A model generated the notes under the pieces. The model was not told the origin of the DNA. It saw only the letters and a list, made by a program, of their open reading frames with translations, and ran no database searches. A stretch of DNA of 43,436 nt from Gnetum montanum (Eukaryota; Streptophyta; Gnetopsida; Gnetales; Gnetaceae), in contig MNCI01014738.1 in the NCBI GenBank assembly GCA_015680685.1, forward strand, positions 34,465 through 77,900, given 5' to 3'. Of the stretch, positions 31,585 through 43,026 are shown one piece after another. Numbering within the stretch: position 1 is the stretch's first letter; each line of letters starts with the position of its first letter. The position numbers were made by a program, and so were the translations under genes.

Positions 31585-32448
31585 TGTTGGCACATTTTGG
31601 CCATTTCATGGAACAGAGATATGAGATGATTGAAACCTTCAAAATATTTCAATAGAACTATTGAAATGGCAAGATAAAGGTATTGATCCCAGTCAATTGC
31701 TAAAAAATATTAGATGAGATGGGCTGCATTTATTCTCCCTAATTTTAATTCTTCAGATTATCAATCGGGAACATACTTAGCATGGGAAACAAGAATATGA
31801 TTTTGCTTCTCAAAATTCACTAGGTAGAAACTTTTACATGGTTGAAGTCTATAGAATTCTTTGATTATTAATTATCCCTACTGAAGATGTTCATCCTCTT
31901 CTAGCCCATCTCTTTTGTGGATATTCAAGAGGTCTATCTAACTCTTATTTGGAACATGCTATGAGGTGGATTAGGTATAATAGAGTATTATCCTCAAAGA
32001 AACATCATTGGTTGTCTACATCATCAACTAAAGCATTCCTTGCATGCAGCCCTTAAAGAGGAAAGGCATGCATATCAGGGAGACCATAATATTATTGGTG
32101 GAAATAATGGACAGTGAATAGAAGGTTACAAGAAATAATGTGCCAATGGTGATTGAATTGACAAGCAAGGAATATTTATTGTTAGAAATACTTTTAGGAA
32201 TTGATCATTTGGATATTTTCATTGCCTTTAGAAAATTTCTTAAATACTAATAAAAGAAAAATATCCTTATCATTGATTCATTGCAAGGAATATGAAACTT
32301 GAAAATCATTTGGGGATGATTTTGAAATAGTATGTCAAAAAAAGGGCACCGAGAAGTGGCATGCTACATATAGCATGCTCCTTTGTGGTAGAAAATAATG
32401 GCAAGGACTGCAATAACAGTTCAGAGATTGTCATGAACAAATGTTTGT

Positions 32449-32745
32449 ATGAACTATCCCATCAGAATATTGGTGAAAGTTTTCAATATCCATGTGTCTT
32501 CATTTACATCTGCACAAAACATCTTTCCTGCTAAGGTCACTAAGGAGAGAAAAGTTGAGACAAGGATAGAGTTATCTGGGAGAAGAGTTGAAGTTGGATA
32601 TTTTGAAAGACACTCAGTAACAAATAAAAAAAATGTTGTAGCACAGGCATCAGAGTGTTCAAGCTCATTTGGAGGCAATAGTATCAATTCTTATAGATCA
32701 GATTCTAAAATTGAGGATGCCTTTAAAGTAGAATCACAGTTTTAG
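32449..32745 (+). other. Open frame of unknown product in element F
   Basis: 98 residues, Ser/Lys-rich (ELSGRRVEVGYFERHSVTNK, CSSSFGGNSINSYRSDSK). No domain recognised. Together with the next frame it could be captured host coding sequence or chance. Confidence 0.3.
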
Positions 32746-32816
32746 AAAACTGAGAAGTTGCTGTGGATGAATTTCATGCTGGCCAAGGGTTTTGTTGAGC
32801 TACTACTGGCAATCTG

Positions 32817-33032
32817 ATGGAGGTGAACAAGCCAGAAGAACATTGCCCTACTGAGAGGTCCTGCAATACTAATTTTTGGCATTACTATCTCAGCCATGGC
32901 TCATTCTTTGATTCTTCGGAAGATGAGATATATACCACGGCCAAGAGCGAAGAAGAGGAGATAATCTTGTCCACGTTTTCACTAAGAAATGGTGACCTTT
33001 GCAGGCCATGTGGTCCATTGCCGTTGCTGTAG
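32817..33032 (+). other. Second open frame of unknown product in element F
   Basis: 71 residues with an acidic segment (SEDEIYTTAKSEEEEIILST). No family recognised. It overlaps another partly open frame, so the coding assignment is weak. Confidence 0.28.
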
Positions 33033-34225
33033 CACTCACCAGAATCAGCATCCTGGGTTGTCACTAGTACTATCTCTACTTGCAGCGGAACAAAAAGAAG
33101 AAGCAGTTATAGAAGGAGGAGGCACCATACACGGAGCCACAAATGAAGACGATCTTTAGGGTTTTCAATCTAGTGACTGGCACAGTGACGCACCACATGG
33201 TAGCTACCAAAGGGTGATGCACAGAGCTAGTTTTAGCTGTTACGAGTGATGCACGAGTGATGTTAGATAATAATGGTGGCAACACAGTAGGGAGAGGAGG
33301 AGGTTGAAAGAATGCAGAACTTTGTTTGAAGAAAATGCTTTCAGATCAAGCCTAAAGATAGAAGCAAAGGAAGAATAATTGCTGGTGCTGACGAAGTTGG
33401 AAAATTAGAATCCTCATTGTCTGCAATCGCTAGGGTTTACATGCATAGCAGATCATCGGTAACACTGAAAATTCCCTTTGCAACAGTCATCAGTAGAGGC
33501 TCTCTTTGAACTAGAGGTAGAGCAAATTTGCTAAATCAATTGGTCTGAAATAAGAAAAGGTGTTTGGTAGAAAAATAAATCAATTGTGGCTACCTCTACA
33601 TAATCAGATGCCAAAGAGGATGAGTAGTTTCATGGAAGAAAAGCCTTTGTTATCCAAAAATGGTGCCCCTGCAGAAGTTCATGATAGAGCGAGTTGGGTT
33701 TTAACCCACAACTCTGTTTAGGAAATAACATTGAATGTTGCTCTAGTGCTAGTGCAATCTTTCACACTAGTTGAAGCATTAGATTCATGTGGCCCTACAA
33801 TGAAAATGCAAATGCTACGATAAGTAGTCCTATTTGTGGATACATTGCGTTTCTGCATTTTAATTGGTGAACCTACGGTTTTGGCCTTTCTCCAGAAGAA
33901 TCTTTGATTACAAAGGCACTGAAAGGGAATTTCTTAGTTTTACAAAAACATGTCTCTTTTACATCAGACATGACGAAAATATTAACCAAGTGCCAAAGAC
34001 TCTAGTCAAGATCAAGCCTTGCACAGGATGACAAAGTTAGAGCATCTATCGTCTCAAATTCAGCTAATATTTGAACTTGTTATTACAAGTAGATCTCTTT
34101 GTTTTTTATGCATTTTTGGAAGCCTATGGAATTCTTGTCTACTACTTTGTCAAATATATATATATTATTACTATATAAAAATTGGAATTTGTGCAACAAT
34201 TTTTCAAAGTCCCATATGAATTGAA

Positions 34226-34440
34226 CACTTGTCAATTGAAATGGTGGTTATAACCACCACCAAGGCCACTTGTCAACTATAGCCTTTTTATCTCCACAAT
34301 GGCCACTTGTCAATTAAAAAGGCCACTTGTCAACTAAAAAGGCCACTTGTCAACTGCAACTTGTTTCTCTCCATGGTGAACACTTGGAAACTAAATGAAG
34401 ACACTTGGAAACTACATAGGACACTTGTCCATTGTAGCTT
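34226..34440 (+). repeat. CACTTGTCAAYT direct repeats in element F
   Basis: GGCCACTTGTCAACTAAAAA and variants repeat about eight times 70-280 bp upstream of the TATA box at 34506, also as (GA)CACTTGGAAACTA. They look like upstream regulatory repeats of the F promoter. Confidence 0.6.
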
Positions 34441-34505
34441 TTTTATCTCTATGGTGGTTAAACCACCCAAGATATTTTGTAACTTCCCTACCTACCTTTG
34501 AACCC

Positions 34506-34513
34506 TATAAAAA
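34506..34513 (+). promoter_or_regulatory. TATA box of element F
   Basis: CCCTATAAAAAGGCTTCAGG, downstream of the repeat cluster; a purine-rich segment follows. Confidence 0.55.
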
Positions 34514-35782
34514 GGCTTCAGGGGTCAAGGAGGAAGGAAGAGGATATTGGGGGTCTCATACATCACACTTTTGAGAAGACATTGGGATCACACTTGGGCT
34601 CTCACTTGGAGACATACTTGGGGTCTTGAGAAGAGCATTGTAAAGAAGAAATTGTGAATGATTGCTTGTAAGATGGCTTGCTAAAGAAAATATTTCAGCC
34701 TCTTTGTCATGGTCCTGTGAGTTATGTTTTTTATTTATTTTATTTTGTTTAAATTGTTTAGCTAGTGGTTTAGATAGTATCATCCTTGGCCAGTAATTTT
34801 GGGATTTTTAGATTGCTCTTATCGTTCTTGTTGCCCAATATGAAATTTCTGTTAAAATTTTTCCATAGAAGCGCTTGTGTTTAAAAGCCTTAAGAGCATT
34901 TTAGTAGTAATTTATTATTGTGCAATGTATAGGAACTGATATTGGGATTGTTGTAAGAGAGCCTCTACTTGTAGTCATGTCGTTGAACAATTCAGTAGTC
35001 AAGAGGGTTCAGAAAATCTTTGGTATTTTGATGGGGCCAGAATAGCTTCTTTTTATCTTTAAAGTGAATTTCCGTATTATTTCAATCAGAAATTGTCAAG
35101 TCTTTCAAAGGTTCTTTTGAATACAATCGTTGACATCTATTATCTAGCCAAAATGGAGTCTCGTATGTGGTAGTTTACGCAGCAATTTTTGGTAGCATAG
35201 TAGAATTGTCTTGAAGAAATTGCTTGTTTGAGCCTTGGAAGTTTGAATAATTCGTAGATATTGAATTTGGGATAGCTTTATTGTGAAGTGTTTACTCGTG
35301 TCATTTTACCTTGTTTAATTATTTGAGGTCCACACAAATCTGCTTTTTTTTTTATCTATTTCCATCGAATCTTGCTCTATTTCTAGTTTTCTTATGGAAC
35401 TATCTATTTCTCTAGGGAAAATTAGGAATAGATTTGCGGAGTTTTGCTCAAATGTTTTTGCAAAATTTTATTTGTTACAATTAGGTATTATAAGGACCAC
35501 ATAGACTAGGTAGTTGAACAAAATAGGAAACTTTCAACAACTCACAGTACTTGGCAAAGTTGGCTGAATCTCTTTAAAGTAAGTCATTTGTAGTTTAAAT
35601 GTAACACAATCATTACATTTCACACAACTGCACGCTGCAACAGAGCACACACATACTCACATTAACTACTGAGTTTATTTGGAGGTATCTGGGCCTTGGT
35701 GTTGCCAGAGACCAACAAGCACCTAAATCCTATTTGAGGACACTCATTGGCGATCGTGTCCCAAACAGTCGCCAACAGTCGC

Positions 35783-36929
35783 ACATCTCAGCAGGTTTTC
35801 CTTTTTTTGGCTAAGGGTCTATTACGCTACATTACATAGTGTAGGGTAATAAACCCCAGAAAGACTGAACAAAAACAAGGGAAGTGTGGCAACTACACTT
35901 CAATTTTTTGCAGGTTCACTATCTTACGCTGAATTATGCTATGCTGCATAATGTAGCATGATGCAGTGTAATACAAGCAACAATAGAGATAACACAATTT
36001 AGACATCAGTAGTTCATACCTCACAATACTTCCTCTAGGGTATTATAGCATAACTACAGAGCAGTTGCCAAAGGTCCAGAAAAAGTGGGTTACAACACAT
36101 TACGCTTCAGAGCATGGTGCAGCGTAGCGTTGCAAACTTCAAACACAACTACATCAAGTCAATGGAATTTTGTAGGTTCAGGACACGTGTCATCTAAACC
36201 ACATTTTTCTCCTAACCCTAACCTTATAAATACTCCAATGGACAAGGATCAAAGGGTTGGCAAAAATTTCTTTCTAGATTGGCAAAAATTTTCTCCGAGA
36301 GCAATTCTCTTTCATTGGCAATTGTTGACAAATTTTGGCAAAGATTGACAAGAGAAAAAAAAGAGGATCACCAGTTGTAAGAACATCGAAGGTGATTGGC
36401 AAGAATCTTTGATCGGAAATAGCCAATTAATAGATATTCTACTTCAGGTCTGACTCCCTTATGTCTAGATTAGCTAGAACAAGGTAGATCGACCTTTGCT
36501 TGTTTTATCTTTAAATAGTTTTCATATTGTTGGCACGTGCTTTGACTAAACTGAAGTCCACCTATAATCATTGTATCCAACATATCTTTTTTACAAGCTA
36601 AATCCTAGATTTTGGGATCATATACTCTCTAAATCTGCTTTCTTATACCTTATCTATATAAATTTTTTGCAATCACTTTGAACTGTTTACATCACTCTCA
36701 ATCATCTTTGAGATTAACAGTATTATATTATCTCATTGAAATTGCCATTTTTCCATCCACTTATTACAAAATTTTACTAATTAAGTAAGTCCTTGTCTGA
36801 TCAAAAAGACTATTTAGGGAACCTCAGATTCATTTTCTCTAGCATGGCCTTCACATGGATCTAGGGTTGGAATTGTGTACACAGAAATCTGCTCTGTATT
36901 TCCAGTGACTGACATTTTCTGTTGTTACA
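35783..36929 (+). mobile_element. 5' LTR of element D, part after the F insertion
   Basis: Resumes the LTR interrupted at 31584 and ends ...TTTTCTGTTGTTACA at 36929. It has palindromic repeats TTACGCTACATTACATAGTG (about 35822) and GAATTATGCTATGCTGCATA (about 35931). Confidence 0.85.
36184..36232 (+). promoter_or_regulatory. LTR promoter of element D
   Basis: CACGTGTCATC at 36184-36194 and TATAAATA at 36225-36232. Confidence 0.65.
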
Positions 36930-36935
36930 ATTTTT

Positions 36936-36963
36936 TGGTGCTAGAAGGAAGGCCTAAACCTCC
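36936..36963 (+). other. Primer-binding site of element D
   Basis: TGGTGCTAGAAGGAAGGC then CTAAACCTCC, six bases after the LTR end, the same spacing as in C. Its complement again forms a tRNA 3' end with a complete T-arm, with more mismatches to tRNA-Asn than C. Confidence 0.75.
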
Positions 36964-37184
36964 AATCTGCATTTCACAGGTAACCCTATAAGCTGTTTGT
37001 ACCCATTATTAATTGACGTAAACATAATACCTCCGTGGTTGTTTATGAGATTGTGTGGTGCAGATCGGTCACCTCAACGATTCCTTTGGAATCTTGCAGG
37101 GTAGAAAACCCGATTATTACCTTAGTTTGGCTTTGCCCTTGTGATCTTTATCCTTATTGTTATTACTTTTGAACCACGTAGAGA

Positions 37185-39410
37185 ATGGTTACATCAACCA
37201 CTGCTATTGACACTGCTAACCTCGAGAATTCTTGGACTCTGCAAGCTACACCTCCTATTGCCGAGCTGCCAACTAGTCTAGTGCGACCATGACGCTCCCT
37301 CAGGATTCAAAACAAAGAGCCTGAGGGGCATGCTTAGCGTAAGGAACATTATAATTTCCTCCATGCTAAACTTCCATCAAATTTGCCTATGTATCCACAA
37401 GAACTTGAAGAGAAATGAGAATACAAGTTCATATACTACAATGAGAAGGAATTTATTCCTTCATCAAACACCACTATACCCCTGACACATCAACAACAAT
37501 GGATCCTAGATCAAATGTTGATGGCTAAGAGATTGATAGAATAATGAGAGGAGTTATTTTGTGATGAAGCGCTTCATGATGGACAAGACAATCTAGATTC
37601 CCACTCTGAGGGGGGCATTCATGCTGATTTGGCTATGGCCCCTCCCTCCATGACATCTCGCATAAATCCATTGTTCATGGTCATCACGCTCTTGACATTA
37701 ACTAATGCTAAATAAGTCCCGCACTTGCCCTAGCTACATTTTCTCTCTCCGACTACCATCCCGGCTGGTGCTCCACCATAAATCATTCCTCAATAGGTGC
37801 AGTTAGCTAATCCACCTCATCATACACCTGCACCCATGTCACCGTATGTACATGTGATACCTACTTTTCAAATTACATATAGTGCCTAAATTCATCCCGA
37901 CTCACACTACAGGGCCCACCACTATAGCATGGTGGGTTCCAAACATGTCTCTCATTGCGCATCTTATGCAGATGTCCCATCTTCCCCATCATCAAAACCA
38001 GGTCCGGTAGGTGCTAAACCCTGCTACAGGGTCATTTTCTGTCCCCCCATTCACCCAAAAAATGTATCCAATGGCATAGCCTACGGTGGTCACCTCATCT
38101 ATGCCACCTACCAGGTGGTGGATGTGACAAGTGGCACTGCCTGCAGGGACAATCCCGATAGCACTGCCCATCGGCCAAGCTGCTACCCCTATTTCGCCAC
38201 TTAGCATGAATCCTCATGTCATTTCACAAAAGACCTCTTCATCTACGGGTCTGGATCAAGCCTTCCAGCTTATTCAAACCCTTACAGAGGAAGTTAAATG
38301 CCTCAAGGCTACTGGTTCTGACACAATACAGATCATGGATTTTTATCATGATGATCTTATTAGTCTAGTAGTGCCTATTTTATCATTACCCCATGGGATG
38401 CCACTCCCCCATTTTACAAAATACAATGGGGAAGGTGATCCCAACATCCATTTGGTTGCTTTCAAGTTAGAGTCATTGTTATTGCAACAATGGCCACATA
38501 CTATCATCTGTGTCTTTGCTATGTCCCTAACGGGTAAAGCTTTAGATTGGTATCGAGCACTCCCGCATGCTTCCATCTCAACTTTGGAAGAGTTGTTAAC
38601 TTAGCTCATGACTCATTTCAAGTACAACCTAAAACCAAAAGTCATGCTGGACCAGCTCATGGGATTCAAGAAAGACCCGCTCGAGCCAGTTCAAAAGTTT
38701 ATACAGTGGTGGAGTGCCACTTTGAACAAAATCCATGAACCCATCGTGGAGGCCCATCTCTTGGCAATTTTCAAAGTGGCAGTTAATGACTTTATCAAGT
38801 CTAAGTTATATTACCTCGTTTCCCATTCCCTTAGCCAAGCCTTTGCTTAGACTAAGAGCATCCAAGATGTGGTAGAGGCTAGCAAAGATCCAGCGTATGT
38901 GGTCTACAAAAATGCGGATCACTCAAATTATGTGGCTGTACTTGTAAAGCCTTCAAAACTTCTAAAGTAATTATTGGGAACTGGCCACATCCAACACAAG
39001 GCGGTGTCCAAGGAAGCTCTAAAACACCACAAGCACCATTGTGAGCTACTCAAGAACCCCTCCTTGGCCTTGCCGAATGAACCACCAGTCCTGAAAAACT
39101 TTAGGCTAGACCGCTTCTGTAAGTATCACTAGCTATGTGGTCACAACACGGATTACTGTTAGCCATTGAAAGATGACATTCAATGTATGATCGATCAAGG
39201 TAACCTAATCTTAGATAGTAGTAATCTGATCCATCCAGAAAACCACCCCATGCATGTGTACCAGGACCCGTTAAACGCAAATAACATAGGGTATACTATC
39301 AACGTAGTGGATGTGGAGGGAGATGACTAGGCATAGCCAAAGCAACCCTTAGTGTTGCATGTGCCTCCATGGCCATGTCAGATGATAAGCCCATCAACAT
39401 TGATGGATGT
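37185..39410 (+). pseudogene. gag polyprotein (element D)
   Basis: Starts at ATG 37185 (MVTSTTAIDTANLENSWTLQ). The capsid-like domain is best preserved at 38131-38850 (IMDFYHDDLISLVVPILSLP, GMPLPHFTKYNGEGDPNIHL, LDWYRALPHASISTLEELLT, HFKYNLKPKVMLDQLMGFKK). The zinc knuckle CKYH-LCGHNTDYC near 39118-39165 has TAG at 39130-39132, the same position as in C. Another stop after LEELLT is TAG here and TAA in C. Confidence 0.88.
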
Positions 39411-39479
39411 GGCTTAGCACCAACCTTTCATACTCTGAGTCCCATCTCCTACCTTCATTCCACACCCCACTATTGGTAA

Positions 39480-40743
39480 AGCCATGGCCCAACCCGCACC
39501 CACGCCTAGGGCACCCTTTGTCATCAGGGTGCCAAAGACATTAGTTGCTCCTACTATGCAGGAGAAAATATCTATGTCAACATCCCAATCACAACCTAAT
39601 AGGAAAAGAGAAGGGTGTATGACAGCTAACATAGCCAAGGACCGACTTATGCTAGGGCTTTGCAAGCCTACACCCCTTTCCTCAGCACCCTTGACCCCAC
39701 CTTCTTCTAAAAAAGGTGATATTATGGAAATGCGGCCACCTTTTGCCAACCCAAGAAAATGCAACCCTCAACCAGAAGTTGTTCCACCTCAAGAAATCTA
39801 TCTTTTGGGATGAATGGAAGAAGAGAAGGGTAACAAACAACTAGATCATGGCATGATCTCCTTGATGCTTTTATGCAAGTCAAGCAGGCTCTCTAATAGA
39901 AAAATACAATTCTAAGCCTGTATGACTTGTTGATGACATCCCAAAGGCATCGTGAAGCCATGGTTCACATGCTAACATCCATAATAGTGGACAAAAAATT
40001 ACCAGCAAATGAAGAAGCAATCCATGCCATTATGCTTCCTCCCACTACTGAACAACCACGGTTCCCCCAACTGACATTTCATGATGAATCCATTAAGAAT
40101 AACCCAGAAAAGGGTTAGGTGAAAATAGCATCCATGTTCATCACTATCTGGGTCAGCTAGTACAAAATCTGGAGAGTACACATAGATGATGGGACCGTTG
40201 CCAATGCCATTCCATTCCCTACAGTGGACAAACTGGGTTTACTTGACCAAATCAATCCCACGACAATGTCATGTTTGAAGTCATTCAATAGGGAAAGAGT
40301 CTAAGTTAAGGGAATGGTACACATCAACTTTGTAGTAGGGGATCAGTTCCCTACAAACATAGTGTTCATTATCATCAAGGAGATGCCTATCTTCAACCTA
40401 ATCTTAGGGAGGTCTTGGTTAGCTCAATTAAGGGTAGTTTCATCACCCATTCATCAAGAGATCCACTTACCCTATGCAGGAGGGGAAGTGATCATCCATG
40501 ATGATAAGATTACCTCTCAAGCAGTTAACAACGTAGAAATGAAACAAGGGTCAGAGGTTGAAGTCTCTGAACATCAAACCCCTATCCCAACAGTTGAACA
40601 GGTAGAACAGTAGTCAATGAAAGCTTGACTTGGGCTGAGCTACCATTCCAGGGAGAAGATGGTAGCATAGAGGAATGCTATAATAAGCCTCCTCACCCAT
40701 ACATGTTTTCAACCCTAAAGACGATCAAGAAAAAACTACAGAG
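39480..40743 (+). pseudogene. Protease region (element D)
   Basis: Linker (PAPTPRAPFVIRVPKTL), then SLYDLLMTSQRHREAMVHML, active-site VHIDDGTVANAIPFPTVDKL (Asp 40185-40187), NFVVGDQFPTNIVFIIIKEM, IFNLILGRSWLAQLRVVSSP, HQEIHLPYAGGE. ILGRSWL is intact here. The active site reads DDG, as in C. It ends ...TLKTIKKKLQS near 40743. Confidence 0.85.
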
Positions 40744-40850
40744 CTAGCAAATAAACATGTTAGCATGACATGTTGTATCAGTCCACAATGTTTATTATTA
40801 CGTATTTTACGCTCTTTCTTTTTTCCATTATTTCTATCATGCTTATGACG

Positions 40851-41215
40851 ACCTAGCCCGCAATGCCCTTAAACTAGTTAAGGCCTGCTATGGCCTAAAG
40901 CTGGAAACTTGGTTTTATTTATCTTATTCTTTTATGCATATGAGAATCTGGCCTGAAATGGCCTAAAACTAGTGATGGCCATTAAACTGTTCATGGCCCA
41001 AAACAGCCTAAAACTAGCGATGGCCCAAAATGGCCTAAAACTAGCAATGGCCCGAAATGGCCTTAAACTATTCATGGCCCGAAATGGCCTAAAACTAGTG
41101 ATTTCATTTATGATTTACGCTTGAACTAATTAATATCCCGCAATGGCCTCAAACTAGCAATTTCATTTACGCTTCATGCTTAAACTAGTTACAGCCCATC
41201 ATGGCCTAAAAATGG
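40851..41215 (+). repeat. Minisatellite after protease (element D)
   Basis: About nine units of CCGAAATGGCCTAAAACTAG type, for example 'ggcccaaaatggcctaaaac' near 41021. Same location and unit as 18286-18485 in C, with more copies. Confidence 0.85.
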
Positions 41216-41352
41216 AGATCTCATTTACGCTTTATGGTCATGAGAAAAAAATAATAGAACACTAAACCCAAAAGTTTTACATTAAACACATCAAAGAAGT
41301 ATTTTATTTTACTCCACTTCACTATAATAAAATCATGGCTAATATAACAACG

Positions 41353-41434
41353 CTACATATTTCCTTTGTTGCCACTGTCACCCATGTCATCCAATTCCAA
41401 CTTTGCTTCAAAAAAATTATCTTCTAGACTATGT
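41353..41434 (-). pseudogene. Remnant of the antisense gene, last exon end (element D)
   Basis: Minus-strand codons end ...LEDNFFEAKLELDDMGDSGN KGNM-stop (stop 41353-41355). Over 26 codons this aligns without gaps to the end of the antisense gene in C, with GDSG, two acidic anchors and the stop shared. To the right it is cut by a deletion that joins it to integrase sequence at about 41435. Confidence 0.65.
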
Positions 41435-42513
41435 TAATAATGACCAAGCACAATGAATAGTTAGCAAAGTCCATGAAGGACTGTGTCGGGGGCATATAGC
41501 CCCACGAGCTATGGCCGCTAAAATCAAACGCTTAGGCTATTATTGGCCATACATGGTACGATATTGCCTCACCATGGTTAAGACATGTGACACATGGCAA
41601 CGTTATGCAAATATAATACACATGTCACCAACTAAATTACATACTACATAGATCACTTGGCCATTCCAGCGATGGGGACTAGACATCATAGGCCCCATCA
41701 TGCTTAAATCTTCCGCAGGACATAGCTTCATCATCACCGCCACTGAGTATTTTATGAAATGGGTTGAGGCTATTCCCCTATGAAAGATTACATCTCAATA
41801 GATTTTCCATTTTATCTTGGACAACATAGTAACCAGGTTTGGGCTTCCCATGACTATTGTAACTGACAATGGGCCACAATTTAGTAGTACCAAAACCAAA
41901 TCCTTCTGTGTTTATCTTGGTATCAAGCAATCTTTTTCTTCATCCTATTACCTGCAAGCAAATGGTCAAGCAGAAGAAATAAACAAGTTGGTTATCAATC
42001 TACTCAAGAAGACGCTCAGCAGCAACAAAAAATTATGGCATGAAAAAATTCTCTGTGCTATGGGCCTATCGTATGACATGCAGAACAGCTACTAATAGGA
42101 CACCCTACAACCTAGTCTACAGATATGAAGCAGTGTTACCCTTGGAACTACAAGTTCCCTCACTACGGATGGTCCTCTCCACATTTATAAATGACACTCA
42201 ACACGATGAGTCCAGGATTGTGGATTTAGACTCAGTAGAGGAGAAATGCATCCAGACACTTGACAACATTGAAAGGTATCAAGAAAGATAGAAAAAAAAA
42301 CATCATCACAACTTGCATTAGCCACCGATCAAGAAAGGAGACTTGGTTCTTAAGACAGTTCGTGAACCAGCGAGAAAATTCTCTGCAAGCTGGGAAGGCC
42401 CCTTCCTGGTTGTTGATGCATATGGCAAATGAGCATTCAGGCTAGCAGACACCAACAACAATGAACACCTGAACCCAATGAATCATGTGTATCTGAAGCG
42501 GTACCACATCTAA
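41435..42513 (+). pseudogene. Integrase (element D)
   Basis: Starts inside the N-terminal region at DQAQ-IVSKVHEGLCRGHI. The zinc finger is damaged (CDTW for CDTC). The catalytic triad is visible: RWGLDIIGP, TDNGPQF and QANGQAE. Several stops and a frameshift near 42050 break it. It ends NHVYLKRYHI before TAA 42511-42513. RT and both RNase H domains are missing upstream. Confidence 0.88.
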
Positions 42514-42529
42514 ACATCGACTCAGCTAA

Positions 42530-42905
42530 AATACAAGGTAACAAACATCTACTATGACATAAAAATGGCAATTTTGTACACATCCACTAAGATGTAAAAT
42601 TGGCATTTCTTGCACGCGTCTTCCATGATGCTAAACTGGCAAAGTTTTCGAACATCTGCCATGATGTGAAATTGGCAAGGTAAGCATCTGTTTGATGACA
42701 TGCTAAACAAGCACAGACTTGTCCCTGGGTCACGATACAAAACTGACATCCATAGCATGGTCTGCTGGGACCATAAACTAGCTCTTCCACCATCCTCTAT
42801 GATGTAAAACTAGCATGCCACAGTCTACCCAGACTTTAAACCAGGACCACGGTCTACTAAGACTTAAAACTAGCAATAACAATCTACCAGGACTTAAAAC
42901 TGGAA
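42530..42905 (+). repeat. Post-integrase tandem array (element D)
   Basis: Units such as AAGATGTAAAATTGGCA and CATGATGCTAAACTGGCA; one frame still reads VKLAFLARVFHDAKLAKF and ICHDVKLA before a stop. Later units are the GACTTAAAACTAG type as in A and C. Confidence 0.8.
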
Positions 42906-43026
42906 CCTACCAGCAGATAGTTCATGAAGCAAGAGAGCGTGATCATTCTTGCACTTCATCCCTACTAGATGAAATAGCTAGAATGTTGGAATGGATGCAA
43001 CACCGCTACCCTACCAGCATCCTACT
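42906..43026 (+). other. Start of the 3' region of element D, cut by a second F copy
   Basis: Matches the beginning of the 3' regions of A (881 on) and C (27006 on), with CACCGCTACCCTACCAGCAT near 43001. It ends at 43026, where F sequence begins. Confidence 0.6.

Larger units (their letters stand above)
31585..35777 (+). mobile_element. Element F: 4.2-kb TGTTGG...CCAACA insertion
   Basis: Starts TGTTGGCACATTTTGG and ends GTCGCCAACA, flanked by GTCAC (31580-31584) and GTCGC (35778-35782), a 5-bp target duplication with one change. These are LTR-type termini. No gag or pol was found, so it may be a solo or very long LTR or a non-autonomous element. TATAAAAA lies at 34506-34513. The last 411 bp recur inverted at 43027-43436. 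Confidence 0.65.

Noticed and set aside
32449-33032. A defined host gene in element F
   Set aside because: No family recognised and the frames are short and disjoint; reported only as open frames of low confidence.
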